Both the position numbers and the translations under genes were made by a program. A stretch of DNA of 64,000 bases from Toxoplasma gondii ME49. Taxonomy: Eukaryota; Apicomplexa; Conoidasida; Eucoccidiorida; Sarcocystidae. The stretch lies in assembly GCF_000006565.2 (NCBI RefSeq), contig NC_031473.1, forward strand, positions 2,089,441-2,153,440, read 5' to 3'. Under the pieces are notes generated by a model. It saw only the letters and a program-made list of their open reading frames with translations, made no database searches and was not told the DNA's origin. Below, piece after piece: positions 54,328-64,000 of this stretch. Positions within the stretch are counted from its first letter, which is position 1. Each line of letters starts with the position of its first letter.

Positions 54328-56205
54328 TCACCCCTTATTCTGTCTAATTCTGCATCTCTTGCGCCACAAATCCACCGAAGAAGAAATCTGTTGCTCTCTC
54401 TGCCGCGGATGCTGTCTCTTCCCGCTTCTCACCTCGCCGTTCGTGGGAGGATCTTTTTCGTCAGGGAGGACGAGAGCGAGAGATCTGTCGCTTTTCCCGA
54501 GGTCGAACTGGCGGAGGCGCAGAAGGTGACACGAATTGAGTACCCAGAGAGACAGTTGCGACTGCTGTATCAGAGCGCATTCCTTGATTTGCAGGCAGAC
54601 GACGCCTCCAATCATCAAGTCGCGAAGAGGGTAAACTGCGCGCGTCTCGTTTTCATCATCCGTTAAGCTCGGAGACAAAGATCGCTTCTCGTCGACCCGG
54701 TCTGGGCTCGAACAGTGCTCCTTCTTCTCCTCTGGAAGAGGCAGAAAGTACCTTCGGCGACGCGCTGCTCTTCGACCCGCTCGCACGTCGGCCAAAACCT
54801 GCGCGAGGAGTTGTTTTGCAGCAGTTTCCAGCTCCTCATCGTCCTCCCGAGAAGTCGCAGCCTCCCTTCTCTCAGCTGAAGGTGGTAGTCTTTCCTCTGA
54901 AGCAGCCTGGTCCGCGAATTTTTTCGCCTTTGAAAATTCAAAGTCCTCTCCCGCAGGCCCCTCGCTTGCTTTCTTCTGAAGAGCCTTCCCCTTTTCTCCG
55001 ATCCCAGCCTTGGACTTCTTGATCTCTACCTTCCCCGCGCCCGGGACGCGCCCAGCAGGTTTCTTATCTGTCGTTTGCTGCCCGTGTAAGGCTGAAGAAC
55101 CGTCGTTCTCTTGGTCCGAACTCCTGTCCCTCCTGCCATTCAGCTTCCGCACTGTCTCCAACGCTTCATCTCCCAAGGCGTAGTCGGAGTCTCGAGCCCA
55201 CTCACTCTCTTCCTCGCGGCGCTCCTCGTCGTCCAATCCCTCGGAGTCACTCGAAGGTCGTGTCGTGTCGCCCCCAGTTTTGCTCGGAGAGCGACAGCGG
55301 CGCGCCCCGCCTCTGAAGGACTCCAACTCGTTCCCCGAAAGCGTGACATGTCTGATGTCCGGAAAAGCCTTCAGGCGTTTCAGCAGCAGCAACGTTCTCC
55401 AGGCAGGGAGACCCGCAGCGCCCGTCGCATTTGCGTCCACGTGGCGGACGTGTCGACAGCGCGAGAGACCGTAGCAGAAGACGCGGAACTGAGCTGGCGG
55501 CAGACTGTCAAAGTAGTACATGAGGACCTTGGTGAGCTGCGGCGCCTTCTCGGCGGCGGAGAAGAAGAGCGCGATCGAGTACGCTGACGGGAAGACGGTG
55601 TTTCTAAAGTTGACCACTTGCACAGTTCTGCGGTACCTGCTAACGTCCAAGAGGCGCTGCTGAAACTGCTCCTGAGTCATGCGATGCATAAGAACTAACT
55701 CGCGCTGCAGAGGTTGGTGAGCGGTACCAGATGCAGGCGAAGACGACAGCGACGACGCTCTGCTCGGACTTTTGCCTCTCCGTTTCCCAGTTGGCGGGAT
55801 GTCCGACGGCGCATGCAGTGCATTCAAAAACGCAGAGTCCGAAGAGGGAGACTCCAGGCTCTTGGCCGATGCTAAGGCGGAGCCTCCGCCCTCTCTGGAT
55901 ACGGCAGAGTGCGCTGACGACGATTCAACTCCATTCTGCCGTGCACCGGAACCTGAGAAAGAGGCTGGAGCGAGGCGTGAGGGTAACCCTGTAGGCTTCA
56001 CAACATTTTCGCCATTGACAGAAAGGGAAGAAACAGAGACAACAGGAGAGGCAGCTGCTTCAGCCGCAGCTGAGCAACTGCCTCCTAGAGAGCTGTGCGC
56101 GATGTCCGGAGCAAACAGGGAAGACGCCTGACAAGATGATGTGGACGGATCCTGTACGGGCATCAACTTTGAGTCAGCGACACGAGGGCACTGTGGCGGA
56201 TCCAT
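54328..56205 (-). CDS. Hypothetical protein with leucine-rich-repeat-like segments (625 aa, single exon)
   Basis: A single long open frame starts at the ATG at 56205 (MDPPQCPRVADS); upstream in-frame codons reach only a GTG. The N-terminal ~160 residues are Ser/Ala-rich and probably disordered. Residues ~185-300 resemble degenerate leucine-rich repeats: VQVVNFRNTVFPSAYSI, LTKVLMYYFDSLPPAQF, CRHVRHVDANATG and FPDIRHVTLSGNELESF are spaced like strand-loop units. A charged Lys/Glu-rich middle follows, then an Arg cluster (RRAARRRR near 482) that could be a nuclear signal, and a second LRR-like patch near the C-terminus (VVCLQIKECALIQQ, LWVLNSCHLLRLRQF). I do not recognise the family. It lies upstream of, and on the same strand as, the 2615-aa gene, about 1.5 kb away, so they are separate transcription units. 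Confidence 0.78.
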   Translation of the reverse strand: MDPPQCPRVADSKLMPVQDPSTSSCQASSLFAPDIAHSSLGGSCSAAAEAAASPVVSVSSLSVNGENVVKPTGLPSRLAPASFSGSGARQNGVESSSAHSAVSREGGGSALASAKSLESPSSDSAFLNALHAPSDIPPTGKRRGKSPSRASSLSSSPASGTAHQPLQRELVLMHRMTQEQFQQRLLDVSRYRRTVQVVNFRNTVFPSAYSIALFFSAAEKAPQLTKVLMYYFDSLPPAQFRVFCYGLSRCRHVRHVDANATGAAGLPAWRTLLLLKRLKAFPDIRHVTLSGNELESFRGGARRCRSPSKTGGDTTRPSSDSEGLDDEERREEESEWARDSDYALGDEALETVRKLNGRRDRSSDQENDGSSALHGQQTTDKKPAGRVPGAGKVEIKKSKAGIGEKGKALQKKASEGPAGEDFEFSKAKKFADQAASEERLPPSAERREAATSREDDEELETAAKQLLAQVLADVRAGRRAARRRRYFLPLPEEKKEHCSSPDRVDEKRSLSPSLTDDENETRAVYPLRDLMIGGVVCLQIKECALIQQSQLSLWVLNSCHLLRLRQFDLGKSDRSLALVLPDEKDPPTNGEVRSGKRQHPRQREQQISSSVDLWRKRCRIRQNKG

Positions 56206-57002
56206 CGTATGGGTGGGGTTCACCACCAGCGTTTGAGGAGCGTCGGAGCGAGGTGAAGACAGAAGAGAAACCTATACAGAACTCGTCAAACTGGAAAACC
56301 TTTCATGACGACTTCGAACCCCGCCCAGACTGAGCAGAAAACATAGTCGCAGCTCATACCCGACAGAAGGCACGGATCGGCCTCACCCGCATCTTTGTTT
56401 GGTGAGGCTCCTCCTTAACTCTTGCAGTTGCCTCTGTGGACGACAGTGGCGGCTACAAAGCGCTTGAGCGGAGCACAGAAGCAGCGAGCATCGGGTTGCC
56501 CATGTTGTGTCAGCGCAGACGAGGTTCGGTTTCACTTGGGTGACAGATGGGTCACTAAACGACATACCTAAAACGATTGGAAATTACGACATTGCCTCTT
56601 GCCCTTATGGGACTGGGCGCGACGCCGTTCATGAAGCCATGCTCGCGTGGAACAGCGGAGAAGACGACATCGACGGGAAGCGAGACCGAGGGGACGATAA
56701 AGAAACACCGAAACCGGTGAAAGGTGGAGAATGTAGATAGATTGAGCAGCGGGATACAACGTGTGGAGAAGAGCGTCCCGAAAATACGCGACATGGCAGA
56801 AGACCCGATTGGAGACGCCGTCGAGAAGCCAGGCAGGAGACTCACATCAGGTGCTCTTACCCTTTACAAAACACCGTGCTTTGAGGAAAATTCCCTCCGT
56901 GCCGCGGAAGCTCCTTTATAAATGGACATGTGCGTGTTTGAAAAATCAAAAGAAACCATGGGTATGCGCAGCAAGACAGCCCTTCAGCGGCAGAAGTCGA
57001 TA

Positions 57003-57038
57003 GCGTGATCTGGCGCCCGGCAGATCACGTGATCACGC
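57003..57038. repeat. Clustered inverted GTGATC repeats
   Basis: GCGTGATCT at 57003-57011 is answered by AGATCACG at 57022-57029 and by GATCACGC at 57031-57038. GATCACGTGATC at 57023-57034 is itself a 12-bp palindrome containing a CACGTG E-box core. Confidence 0.7.
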
Positions 57039-57642
57039 CCGTTCTACATGTACAGCTAACAGAAAAACGCGCGAACATGAACTTAACACACATGTCAGAC
57101 AGGAACGTCCAGTCTCAGACAACCGCATAAACGGTGTGTAACAAGAAATTCGGAATCCGTCTACACTTATCCACAACAAACATATTCGCACATCAAATGA
57201 CAGCTGGTCCCCATAAGCCCCGTCATCCACCAACCCCCCTACAAGGGGGGCGATTCACAATCCTCACGTTTTGTGAAATGAAAATTCTTTGGCTGTTCTC
57301 TCGCTAACACCAGCGAGACACCTTTACCGCAGAAGATGGTTTTCTGCCGCGGCAAAAACTTCAGAAATAAAGATGGAGATGATGAATGAAGGCACAAGGG
57401 GAGCCAGCCCTAGTTGGGTGGCAGCAGGGAGGCACTGTGTGGCAGCCGGGGACCCCCAAGAGAACGTAGAGACCACAAAGATGTTGGAAGGATACATACG
57501 TTTTTTCTATAACATGGACCCAGCAGACATCCACGAAAACGTACAGGTGTAGAAAAGGTGGAATTTTGGCGAGAATTAGTCGACTGGACCACGTCGATGC
57601 GTCTGCAGCTACCCTGGGCAGAATACCCTTGCGGCATTCCGT

Positions 57643-57664
57643 TGTATAAGCCGCGGCTTATACA
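57643..57664. repeat. Perfect 22-bp palindrome
   Basis: The half-site TGTATAAGCCG is followed at once by its exact reverse complement, with no spacer. Each arm contains CGGCTTATA, resembling the core of the TRP-1 promoter motif reported for Toxoplasma ribosomal protein genes. It could be a protein-binding site or a cruciform former. Confidence 0.85.
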
Positions 57665-59604
57665 CAAAAAACCTTTTTTTTGTGATGGACGGTAATAAGG
57701 TGATCCGGCCCTCTTAGCCACGGGCGTCCAGTGGCACACGTAGGGGGTGAAACCGTCGTGGAAATATGAGGACCGGCGAGACCAAATGGGGGATGCCAAT
57801 AGTCGAACACTGGTGTCTGTGTCAGGTGCCTGGAAGGATGCTGGTAGCGTAAGGGCTGTGCCGTATCCTAGAAGGCAACTTCCTAGTGGAGCAAGACCTC
57901 AGACAAAGCGGATTGATACATTTTACCTCGTGGAAGTATTATGAGCGGGTGTCCTTTCTTTCCGGTGCTCCGTCTCTCCTTGGATAGTATGCTGCCACAC
58001 CGACAGGGGGAGCATGATGCAGATCAAACGAGTGAAACTGGAAACATGCAGTTCAGTGGCAGTGTTCCACACCGACTGTATCCCTGTGTTCTGACATCCC
58101 GCTGCATGATCGAGAAGAAGGGAAGAAGAAGGAGGACCGCTGATGAGAGTTCTGCTAGCGCCGAAGGCACAGGCATGGAAAGGGATGGATCTTCTACGGA
58201 CGCTACAAAACTAAGTGACAGAGATCCGAGGGTTACTTGCAGCTGACCCTCTGGTTCATACCTGTTCTTGTCTGTTTGCTAGACAACTCGGATACGAAGA
58301 CAGCGGCGCTGCCGACAGGGCGCCAGGGACCTTGGTCCGCACTTCGTCAGTATGCGACGTGATCAGTACCGGCATCTCGACACGAACTGCGGATGTACAG
58401 GTAACAAAATATGTTGGCCACGTTAACTATTCTTGTGGCTCTTGTGTCGTCTCCTTGCGCAGCTACGCAGTGAGGCTACAGTGGTGAATAAGCAGACAGG
58501 AAGATGCGCTGACATCATGCTGCTGCAGTAGCGGCCCTCCCTTCTCTCTGCCTAAGCTGAGAAACTGCAACCCAGGAACAAGAGACACCGTTGTGATAAG
58601 GTGAATGAGGGAAGACAACGACGGATAGCAGCAACGTGTCACTGCAGAAGCAGGAAAGGGAAAACTGCGGAAGTGAGGAAAAAACACACCACAACACAGA
58701 CTCGCGTGCAGCCGGTCCTTGGTCCCGCTCCACTGTGGACGTCAAGAACGAAGATGACACGGTGATAGCACGCTGGGGGTAGCACCGCTCAACTGGCTCT
58801 TGGTGTCCGACTCTATTTTAAGGACTGAGGCATCTTTGCGTCTCTTGCTGCAGCAGCTACTGCCACTGTCCTATCTGGAGCTGAATTTCTAAGCCACTGT
58901 TTTACAGCAGCGGACATCCAGCTGTTAGTTTCCTCTCGATCCACTGTCTAACGAACTTTTCTTAAGTACCAGAAGCTCAAGACGCGTCCAGTTGCATGTG
59001 AGGGATCGCCTGGCGAGGCCTTTTGTTCTGTGCACGCTCGGTGGTAGCCAGTTTTTGTTGAATATGTTGGGCATTTGATTGGCCAATCCTGTCTCGGTAT
59101 ATCTTTTTTCGTGTGCTTTAAGCTACAAGCTCATCATCCTCGGGATATCAGAAAGCATTCTGGGCAGCAGCTGTGCTGCGACTGGTAGGCCACCCATCAG
59201 GCTGACAGTGATTTGCATGCCAGAATCGAGGGTGACTGTCAATTTCGTACTGGTTTTTTACCCCATGATGGTGTGCCCAGACACTCTATGGTACACACAC
59301 CAGGTGCGTAATCCACACTAGCCAGATTCCCTTTACGAAGCTTTGTGTAAATGCACAACATGCGTTTGCAGCCAAAACCGCACCGGCATTGGACGTTCTA
59401 CTCGTATTTGACCACTCATTATCGCGCGAAGGTACCTGTAGCTGCCACAGCAGGGCCACCGACAGCAAAATGCGTTCGACTACAGTTTCGGAACAAACAC
59501 GAAGATGCTGAATGATTTTGGATTCTTGACTTCACTTATCGTGGCTGGTTTGACTGCCATGGGCACTGAATCTGCACGCACCCCGACAGCCCAGTGGTCG
59601 CTTC

Positions 59605-59880
59605 CTTGTCAGTTTGGCACTGCGTTACTCAGATCTGTAATACCATGGGTACAAATGCGTTTCTGGGGGTGCTACAGCCATTATAAATATCCTCTCTCCA
59701 ATACCATATTTGGTATCTTGGCTACTTGCAGGATGTTATCTCTCTTTTGCCACACTGAGACAAATCGTTGCATTATATATTTACTTGCCTTTCAGAGGTT
59801 GTATTACAGTTGTTTTACATACCATCTACTTCCATCCACACGGTGTGGATTCCTGAGTCCAATGCAACCCCTCAGACCCT
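59605..59880 (+). pseudogene. Decayed nuclear copy of mitochondrial cytochrome b (NUMT)
   Basis: The plus-strand reading around 59620-59670 gives TALLRSVIPWVQMRFWG, closely matching the conserved apicomplexan cytochrome b segment TAFLGYVLPWGQMSFWG. The next bases, CCTCTCTCCAATACCATATT and TTGGCTACTT, fit the Leu-Ser-Pro-Ile-Pro loop followed by Trp-Leu. Further on, after frame changes, YLPFRGCITVVLH and a HPHG motif resemble the family's LPFIGCIIIVLH and HLHG-type segments in the right order. AT content rises locally. The frame is broken several times, so no functional protein is made. Nuclear fragments of mitochondrial genes are well known in Toxoplasma. The boundaries are approximate; similarity may reach about 59940. 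Confidence 0.65.
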
Positions 59881-61643
59881 GCCCTGTGTCACAAAGGGCT
59901 TCAGCAGCAAAACCTTGTACACTCTGTTCAGCGTCACCAGATCACACCACGCACCGGCATGGCAATTGACAGGCAAGCAAGTGAGGTTGTAGTTCTTTGA
60001 GATGCTCACGACGAAATCCGTTGACTCCCTCAACACAGTTTCTTCAATCAGCACACCGTAACCGCCGGAGACAAACGACGGCTGTGACCTTCATTCATTC
60101 AATGCTAGAAGCAGCCTGCACGACCACATTTACTGGAGCCCCTCTAGCGACGAAGAATCACTGATGCGAGCTGGCACACTTTCGGCCCATAATGGTATTT
60201 TCATCTCCACGGAGGACGAAGGACGGTTCGAAAACGGAGCCATTCTCCTGGCGTCGGATACCGGTAGCCACTCGTTAACAGCAATAGGAATAGGAGGCAG
60301 AATCACACAAAACGGACGTATATCTCCTGCAGTGGAACTCAGCCGCGATGCCTATTCAAGTGGCTTAAGCCCCCCGGAAAGTCGTTCATTGAAACCGCAC
60401 TTGAAACGATTTAAGTTAGGCCTCGTTACTACCCCTCATGAAGAGATATATCAACCGGATCTCGGTAGAAGTCGTACCGAACATCCGCGCTTACTTCAGT
60501 ACTAGGGAAACGTGCTTGCTGACGCACTCCCCCGTTGACCTGCCCGGGTCATCCGAACTTCACACAATCATGTACTGCTTTAGGCTACCAGGACCGGTAC
60601 TGCCAGACTAGCGCCGAAGATAGAAGTCGCGAAACACTGTCAGCTCGTTAACACTGCCGACCTCGGCCAGCCGGTAAAAGTCCAGACAGACTTTCTTTCG
60701 AATCTTGCCGTGCGATCAGTGATTCCCATACTGTGAGTAGCTTGTAGGAGCTTCGGAAGCAACAACGGTTAGCTCGTGTGCAGCGGCATCGTGACAGTGC
60801 TAACAGATACTTGTTCGTGATCCAAGCAAGAAATAGCGTCTGATACACCCGCTGAAGACTTGAAGGATGACAAGCGGTCCTTTCAAACGTGAAACTTCCC
60901 ATGTGTGCGGTTCCCAACAGCCCCATTCCCTCTGAACTTACGAACAGTCGAGGTTCTGACCGTCCGAAATGGAACTCATGAGCAATTCGCTGAGCAGATG
61001 GTTCACCAGATCATCTTGGCAAAAGTATAGAACCCAGATGCGACTGCATAGACATCAACCGACTCCATTATTCTCTCTTCACAGGTACAGAGAAGCCCTA
61101 CGAAACACACACAGAATCTTGGCTACGGCGCGCACAGGCAGTATCACTCCTGCACCCTATAGAGCCTCCGCGGATGGCAGAATACTGTATTCAGACATGA
61201 AGTTTGACAGACAAGGACAAAAGGGGGGAACTACAAGGCCGCGAAGCGACGGACGCAAAATTCTTGATCGAACCTAGACGGCACTTTTTCCTTTTGGGTT
61301 TTAGCTAGCTACGCCGCCTCATCCCACTGAATGCCGCCATACTGCATGCGCATGCCGTGGTTCGCTGCCGGTATGTTGTTTGCACAAAATAACCAGTTCC
61401 CTTGCTACTACTTCCTCGTAAAATCCCTGTCTTGCCACAGGATCACGTTTTTCGCGTTAAGTGACAGCATTCTGACTTCTTTCCGGTTCTTTGTGGCACG
61501 TAGCGGCCGCATTCACCGTCTGGCGGGCGGTGTTTGTCCTCGGGGTCGCCCTCGAGCTTTCGGGTTTTCTTTTTGCGAGAGTTTTCGTGGCATGCTCTTT
61601 AGGGCAAACCGGCAGTCCTGAAATTCTTTCGCCCAAGGCAACA
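59881..61643. other. Intergenic region upstream of the PIG-Y-like gene
   Basis: I see no supported gene. A 113-codon plus-strand ORF at 60164-60505 (with GIFISTEDEG and ASDTGSHSLTA) is the longest open piece but has no recognisable motif or splice partners. The last few hundred bases are the likely promoter and leader of the PIG-Y-like gene; an in-frame open stretch from 61491 lacks an ATG until 61644. Confidence 0.5.
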
Positions 61644-62390
61644 ATGAAGGCAACTCGCGAGCGAGGTGTTCAGACGGATTCCCCTCCGAGCGATCCGGAC
61701 CCTTCCCGGCAGCTGCTGTGCCGACAGTGTCTTTCGAGGACTAACGAACCACCAACCTTTGTTTTGTCCACAGACTTGAGTCCAGATTTTCGCTGCTCCT
61801 CCCTGTATACAGGAAGTTCGTGTGGGAACGCCGGACAGGCTTCCGTTTCTGTAGAGAGCGGGTCCGAGGTGCCTCTGCGTAAAACCAACAGCAGAAGTGG
61901 CCCAAAGAAGCCCCCGGAGAAGTGGCGGATGTGCTCGGCGGGAGCCGAGGAACTCCCTGCGTGGCAATTTCGCTCGACAGAAAAAGGCAGAGAACAGGAC
62001 AAGGAGGGAGGAGCGAAATATTTCCTGCACCAAGGAGAAGAAAGCCACCCCGACGACGCCCTCGAACTCGCGAGCATGGCAGCAGCTGAACCTTCCCTGC
62101 CGGTCCTTGATCCGGGCATGGTCGCCGCAACCGGAGCGTTTCTGTTGCTGTTTGCAGGAGTGATTTTTGTCGCATGTTTGTACACTATGGTTATTTCCAA
62201 GCTTGACTGGGGTGGTGCGGCCGAAACTGACGCCACGCAACTGGCGGAGGGTGACCAAGAATTCCGGACTGCGGTGGAAGCCATTCGCGACGACTATTAC
62301 TACTGTCTTCTCGCGCCTCTCTCGCTTGTCACGTTGTTCCCATTTGTTCACTGGAACTGGCTGAGCATGAAGTTTTTTCGACATGCTTGA
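61644..62390 (+). CDS. PIG-Y-like subunit of GPI N-acetylglucosaminyltransferase (248 aa)
   Basis: The C-terminal ~95 residues resemble PIG-Y/Eri1: a hydrophobic helix at about 159-183 (GAFLLLFAGVIFVACLYTMV), a short polar loop, a DDYYYC stretch, a second hydrophobic helix at about 219-242, and the end NWLSMKFFRHA, matching the family's WTWMGIKLFRHN-type terminus. PIG-Y is a small ER membrane subunit of the GPI-GnT complex, which transfers GlcNAc to phosphatidylinositol in the first step of GPI-anchor synthesis and associates with the catalytic subunit PIG-A. Known family members are only about 70 residues; here about 150 polar residues precede helix 1, with no signal peptide and only a CRQC Cys pair of note. 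The ATG at 61644 (AACAATGAAG) is the first in-frame Met. Single exon. The family call rests on topology and the C-terminal motif, so it is probable rather than certain. Confidence 0.75.
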   Translation: MKATRERGVQTDSPPSDPDPSRQLLCRQCLSRTNEPPTFVLSTDLSPDFRCSSLYTGSSCGNAGQASVSVESGSEVPLRKTNSRSGPKKPPEKWRMCSAGAEELPAWQFRSTEKGREQDKEGGAKYFLHQGEESHPDDALELASMAAAEPSLPVLDPGMVAATGAFLLLFAGVIFVACLYTMVISKLDWGGAAETDATQLAEGDQEFRTAVEAIRDDYYYCLLAPLSLVTLFPFVHWNWLSMKFFRHA

Positions 62391-62774
62391 GACTCTGTCA
62401 AATACTGAAATTGAACTCTGGTTTTCTGCCGGGCTTCAGTCGGCAAGATCGATTTGCGCGCATTGCCGCTCTTAACCAGGCTGGTTTCCCTGAAGGAAAA
62501 GTGAAGAGAAATCTGCGTATGTCTTGAGTCCGACTTGACTGTAGTCTCACGTCTTTTCCGGACTTAGCATGACGGTGTATGGCTTTGCAGAAAGATCGTG
62601 GGGTAGACTTCGTTTTAACCCAGACACCGACCCCTGGGTCTCTATGCCGTCTACCGGGATTGTCGCCAAGAGGACATACTCAACACCTGACGATTTGCAC
62701 AGATGGACAGTAGCTACCACTGATCGTGCTCGGTCAGGGATCTCCGTTATGTTGATAGATCCAGCAGACTCACG

Positions 62775-62798
62775 TGTCTGTTATAATGTCTGTTATAA
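62775..62798. repeat. 12-bp tandem duplication
   Basis: Two exact copies of TGTCTGTTATAA occur in tandem. Inside the doubtful ORF at 62569-62919 they add four codons (VCYN repeated) and keep the frame. Confidence 0.9.
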
Positions 62799-63003
62799 TG
62801 GAAATCTCTCCCCTAATGTAGCTCTCCTGCTGTGGTGGATGCTCGCCGCCTTAGAGGACCAATCAGAAGACGTGAAAGACGGACTGTGTCTTCTAAACAA
62901 TTGTCTAGCGAGTACATAGATGGCAAAGAAGTCGCGGTTGCAACTTCTGCCTAAATGCATGAACTGGTGCCTACACTGTACAGACGGGCTCGAATGCCAT
63001 CAT

Positions 63004-63143
63004 TATATATATATATATATATATCCTGTACACAAGTATATGACTATACATATAAGGATAATATATATTCATATATAAGGACAATGTAAATATATAATAT
63101 CCAGCGAGATATAGCGATATACTGCGTATGTGTATATGGGGTT
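63004..63143. repeat. AT-rich microsatellite tract
   Basis: About ten TA dinucleotides at 63004-63024 are followed by imperfect ATATA-rich sequence containing repeated CATATAAGGA-type units. Confidence 0.85.
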
Positions 63144-64000
63144 CTCTCAGATATAGCGACCGACACGAACATTCCTGTATTCGGACCACGTATCTTCCCT
63201 GCGTTTAACTTTTCTTATTTCCTCTACCGTCCGCTTTTTTAAAGTTAGCAGCTCAACTGCGAGTATCAGGGAATCGTACTCAGGCCTATTATTTGATGTG
63301 ACGAAAACTTCCTCCGTCCTTGTGTGTCACCTCAGCTGAGCAGACGCACATCTCGATGCTTCCTTTTTACATTTGTTGGACATTTCTTAAGGCGTACAAT
63401 GGTTATGGTGCATGTCTTTTACTTTTTTTGTCTCTGGAGTTGAAAGGCGGTTAGACGAAAAACTTAATGTTTTGATTTTGGTTTTTAACTTGCAGTGCCA
63501 TTTATGCTTCAAAGACATGCTGCTTCACTTCTGCTCACGTTGACCCCCAAGCTTGTCACGCTACATGCTGAGAGAGGAGGGGTATTTCTTGATTAAAAAC
63601 GATACGATGAAACACAGCGACAGTGACATCAGGTAGGTGACGGTTGCGAAAAAGGGAAGAGCAAAGGGAGATATGACGAGAGAGCGACGACCAAAACGGC
63701 TTTGGGCGGCTACAGCCTCGCAGGCGATATCTCGAGCAATCCTAGAGGGTAAACACGCGTCTCGAAGTCTATTTGTCAGCATTGCGTCTTGTGATTTCGG
63801 GAGGCGCAGCAGCGCAGTTTTCGACTCGCATTCGACCAACAGACACTTTTGGGGTCTGTTTTTTCGTAAGAGTGTCGCATTCGAAACAGCAACTACGCGT
63901 GCATGCATTTTTGCGCCAAGAGACACTTTTACGAACGCCAAAACAGACAAAAAGCTCCCGCCTCTGCTACACGGCTCCCTCCTGCGTCTAACGAGAAGGC

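Larger units (their letters stand above)
56206..59604. other. Intergenic region with degraded ORF fragments
   Basis: This lies between divergent genes. Several plus-strand open pieces have a protein-like composition but do not form a supported gene: 56507-56740, continued in another frame to 56921; 57361-57552, ending in a donor-like CAG|GTGTAG; 57747-57944; about 58090-58240; and a piece from 58283 to 58400 bounded by TTGCTAG and CAG|GTAACA. They may be remnants of a decayed gene, exons of an unannotated gene, or chance. The first few hundred bases next to 56205 should contain the promoter of the LRR-like gene. Confidence 0.45.
62391..64000. other. Right flank: 3' region of the PIG-Y-like gene, microsatellites and doubtful small ORFs
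   Basis: A 116-codon ORF at 62569-62919 (MTVYGFAERSWGRL...) and a minus-strand frame whose first ATG is at 63908 (MHARVVAVSNATLL..., ending at 63561, with a hydrophobic C-terminus) are the only sizeable open pieces. Neither has a recognisable domain. The purine/pyrimidine skew near 63560-63990 could belong to the leader of a gene beyond the window edge. Confidence 0.45.

Noticed and set aside
59079..59321. Hydrophobic plus-strand ORF considered as a second mitochondrial fragment
   Set aside because: I could not match it to any conserved segment of cytochrome b or the cytochrome oxidase subunits.
62971..63189. Tyr/Ile-rich ORF on the minus strand
   Set aside because: It is the translation of an AT microsatellite.

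Overview
This window looks like nuclear DNA of a cyst-forming coccidian apicomplexan of the Toxoplasma/Hammondia/Neospora group. The signs are intron-rich genes with short GT-AG introns, very large proteins padded with Ser/Ala/Gly/Glu-rich insertions, pyrimidine-rich leaders, GCATGC promoter cores, and a decayed nuclear copy of mitochondrial cytochrome b. It is not bacterial: there are no operons, CRISPR arrays or rRNA. The species cannot be fixed from sequence reading alone.

Layout: 1-1778 shows no supportable gene. 1779-5834 (minus) is a seven-exon WD40 gene, the DPH7 diphthine methylesterase of the diphthamide pathway on eEF2. 5835-7426 is the divergent intergenic region shared with the next gene. 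7427-41981 (plus) is midasin (MDN1/Rea1), the dynein-like AAA ATPase of 60S ribosome maturation. I resolved it into 19 exons that stay in phase throughout and encode about 9030 residues, far longer than the yeast (~4900) or human (~5600) proteins. 42931-52783 (minus) is a six-exon gene for a protein of about 2615 residues that I do not recognise; it ends in a canonical SUMO-interacting motif. 54328-56205 (minus) is a single-exon gene for a 625-residue protein with leucine-rich-repeat-like segments. 56206-61643 is mostly non-coding and holds degraded ORF pieces, a perfect 22-bp palindrome and a decayed cytochrome-b insert (NUMT). 61644-62390 (plus) encodes a protein whose C-terminus matches PIG-Y, a subunit of the enzyme starting GPI-anchor synthesis. 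62391-64000 holds AT microsatellites and a few doubtful small ORFs.

How the genes fit together: the divergent pair DPH7/MDN1 both serve the translation machinery (eEF2 modification and 60S assembly) and may share a promoter. The PIG-Y-like protein belongs to GPI biosynthesis, which anchors the surface antigens of these parasites. The other two genes have no assigned role. Exon boundaries were deduced by hand from splice signals, reading-phase consistency and protein-family similarity. No database search was run.
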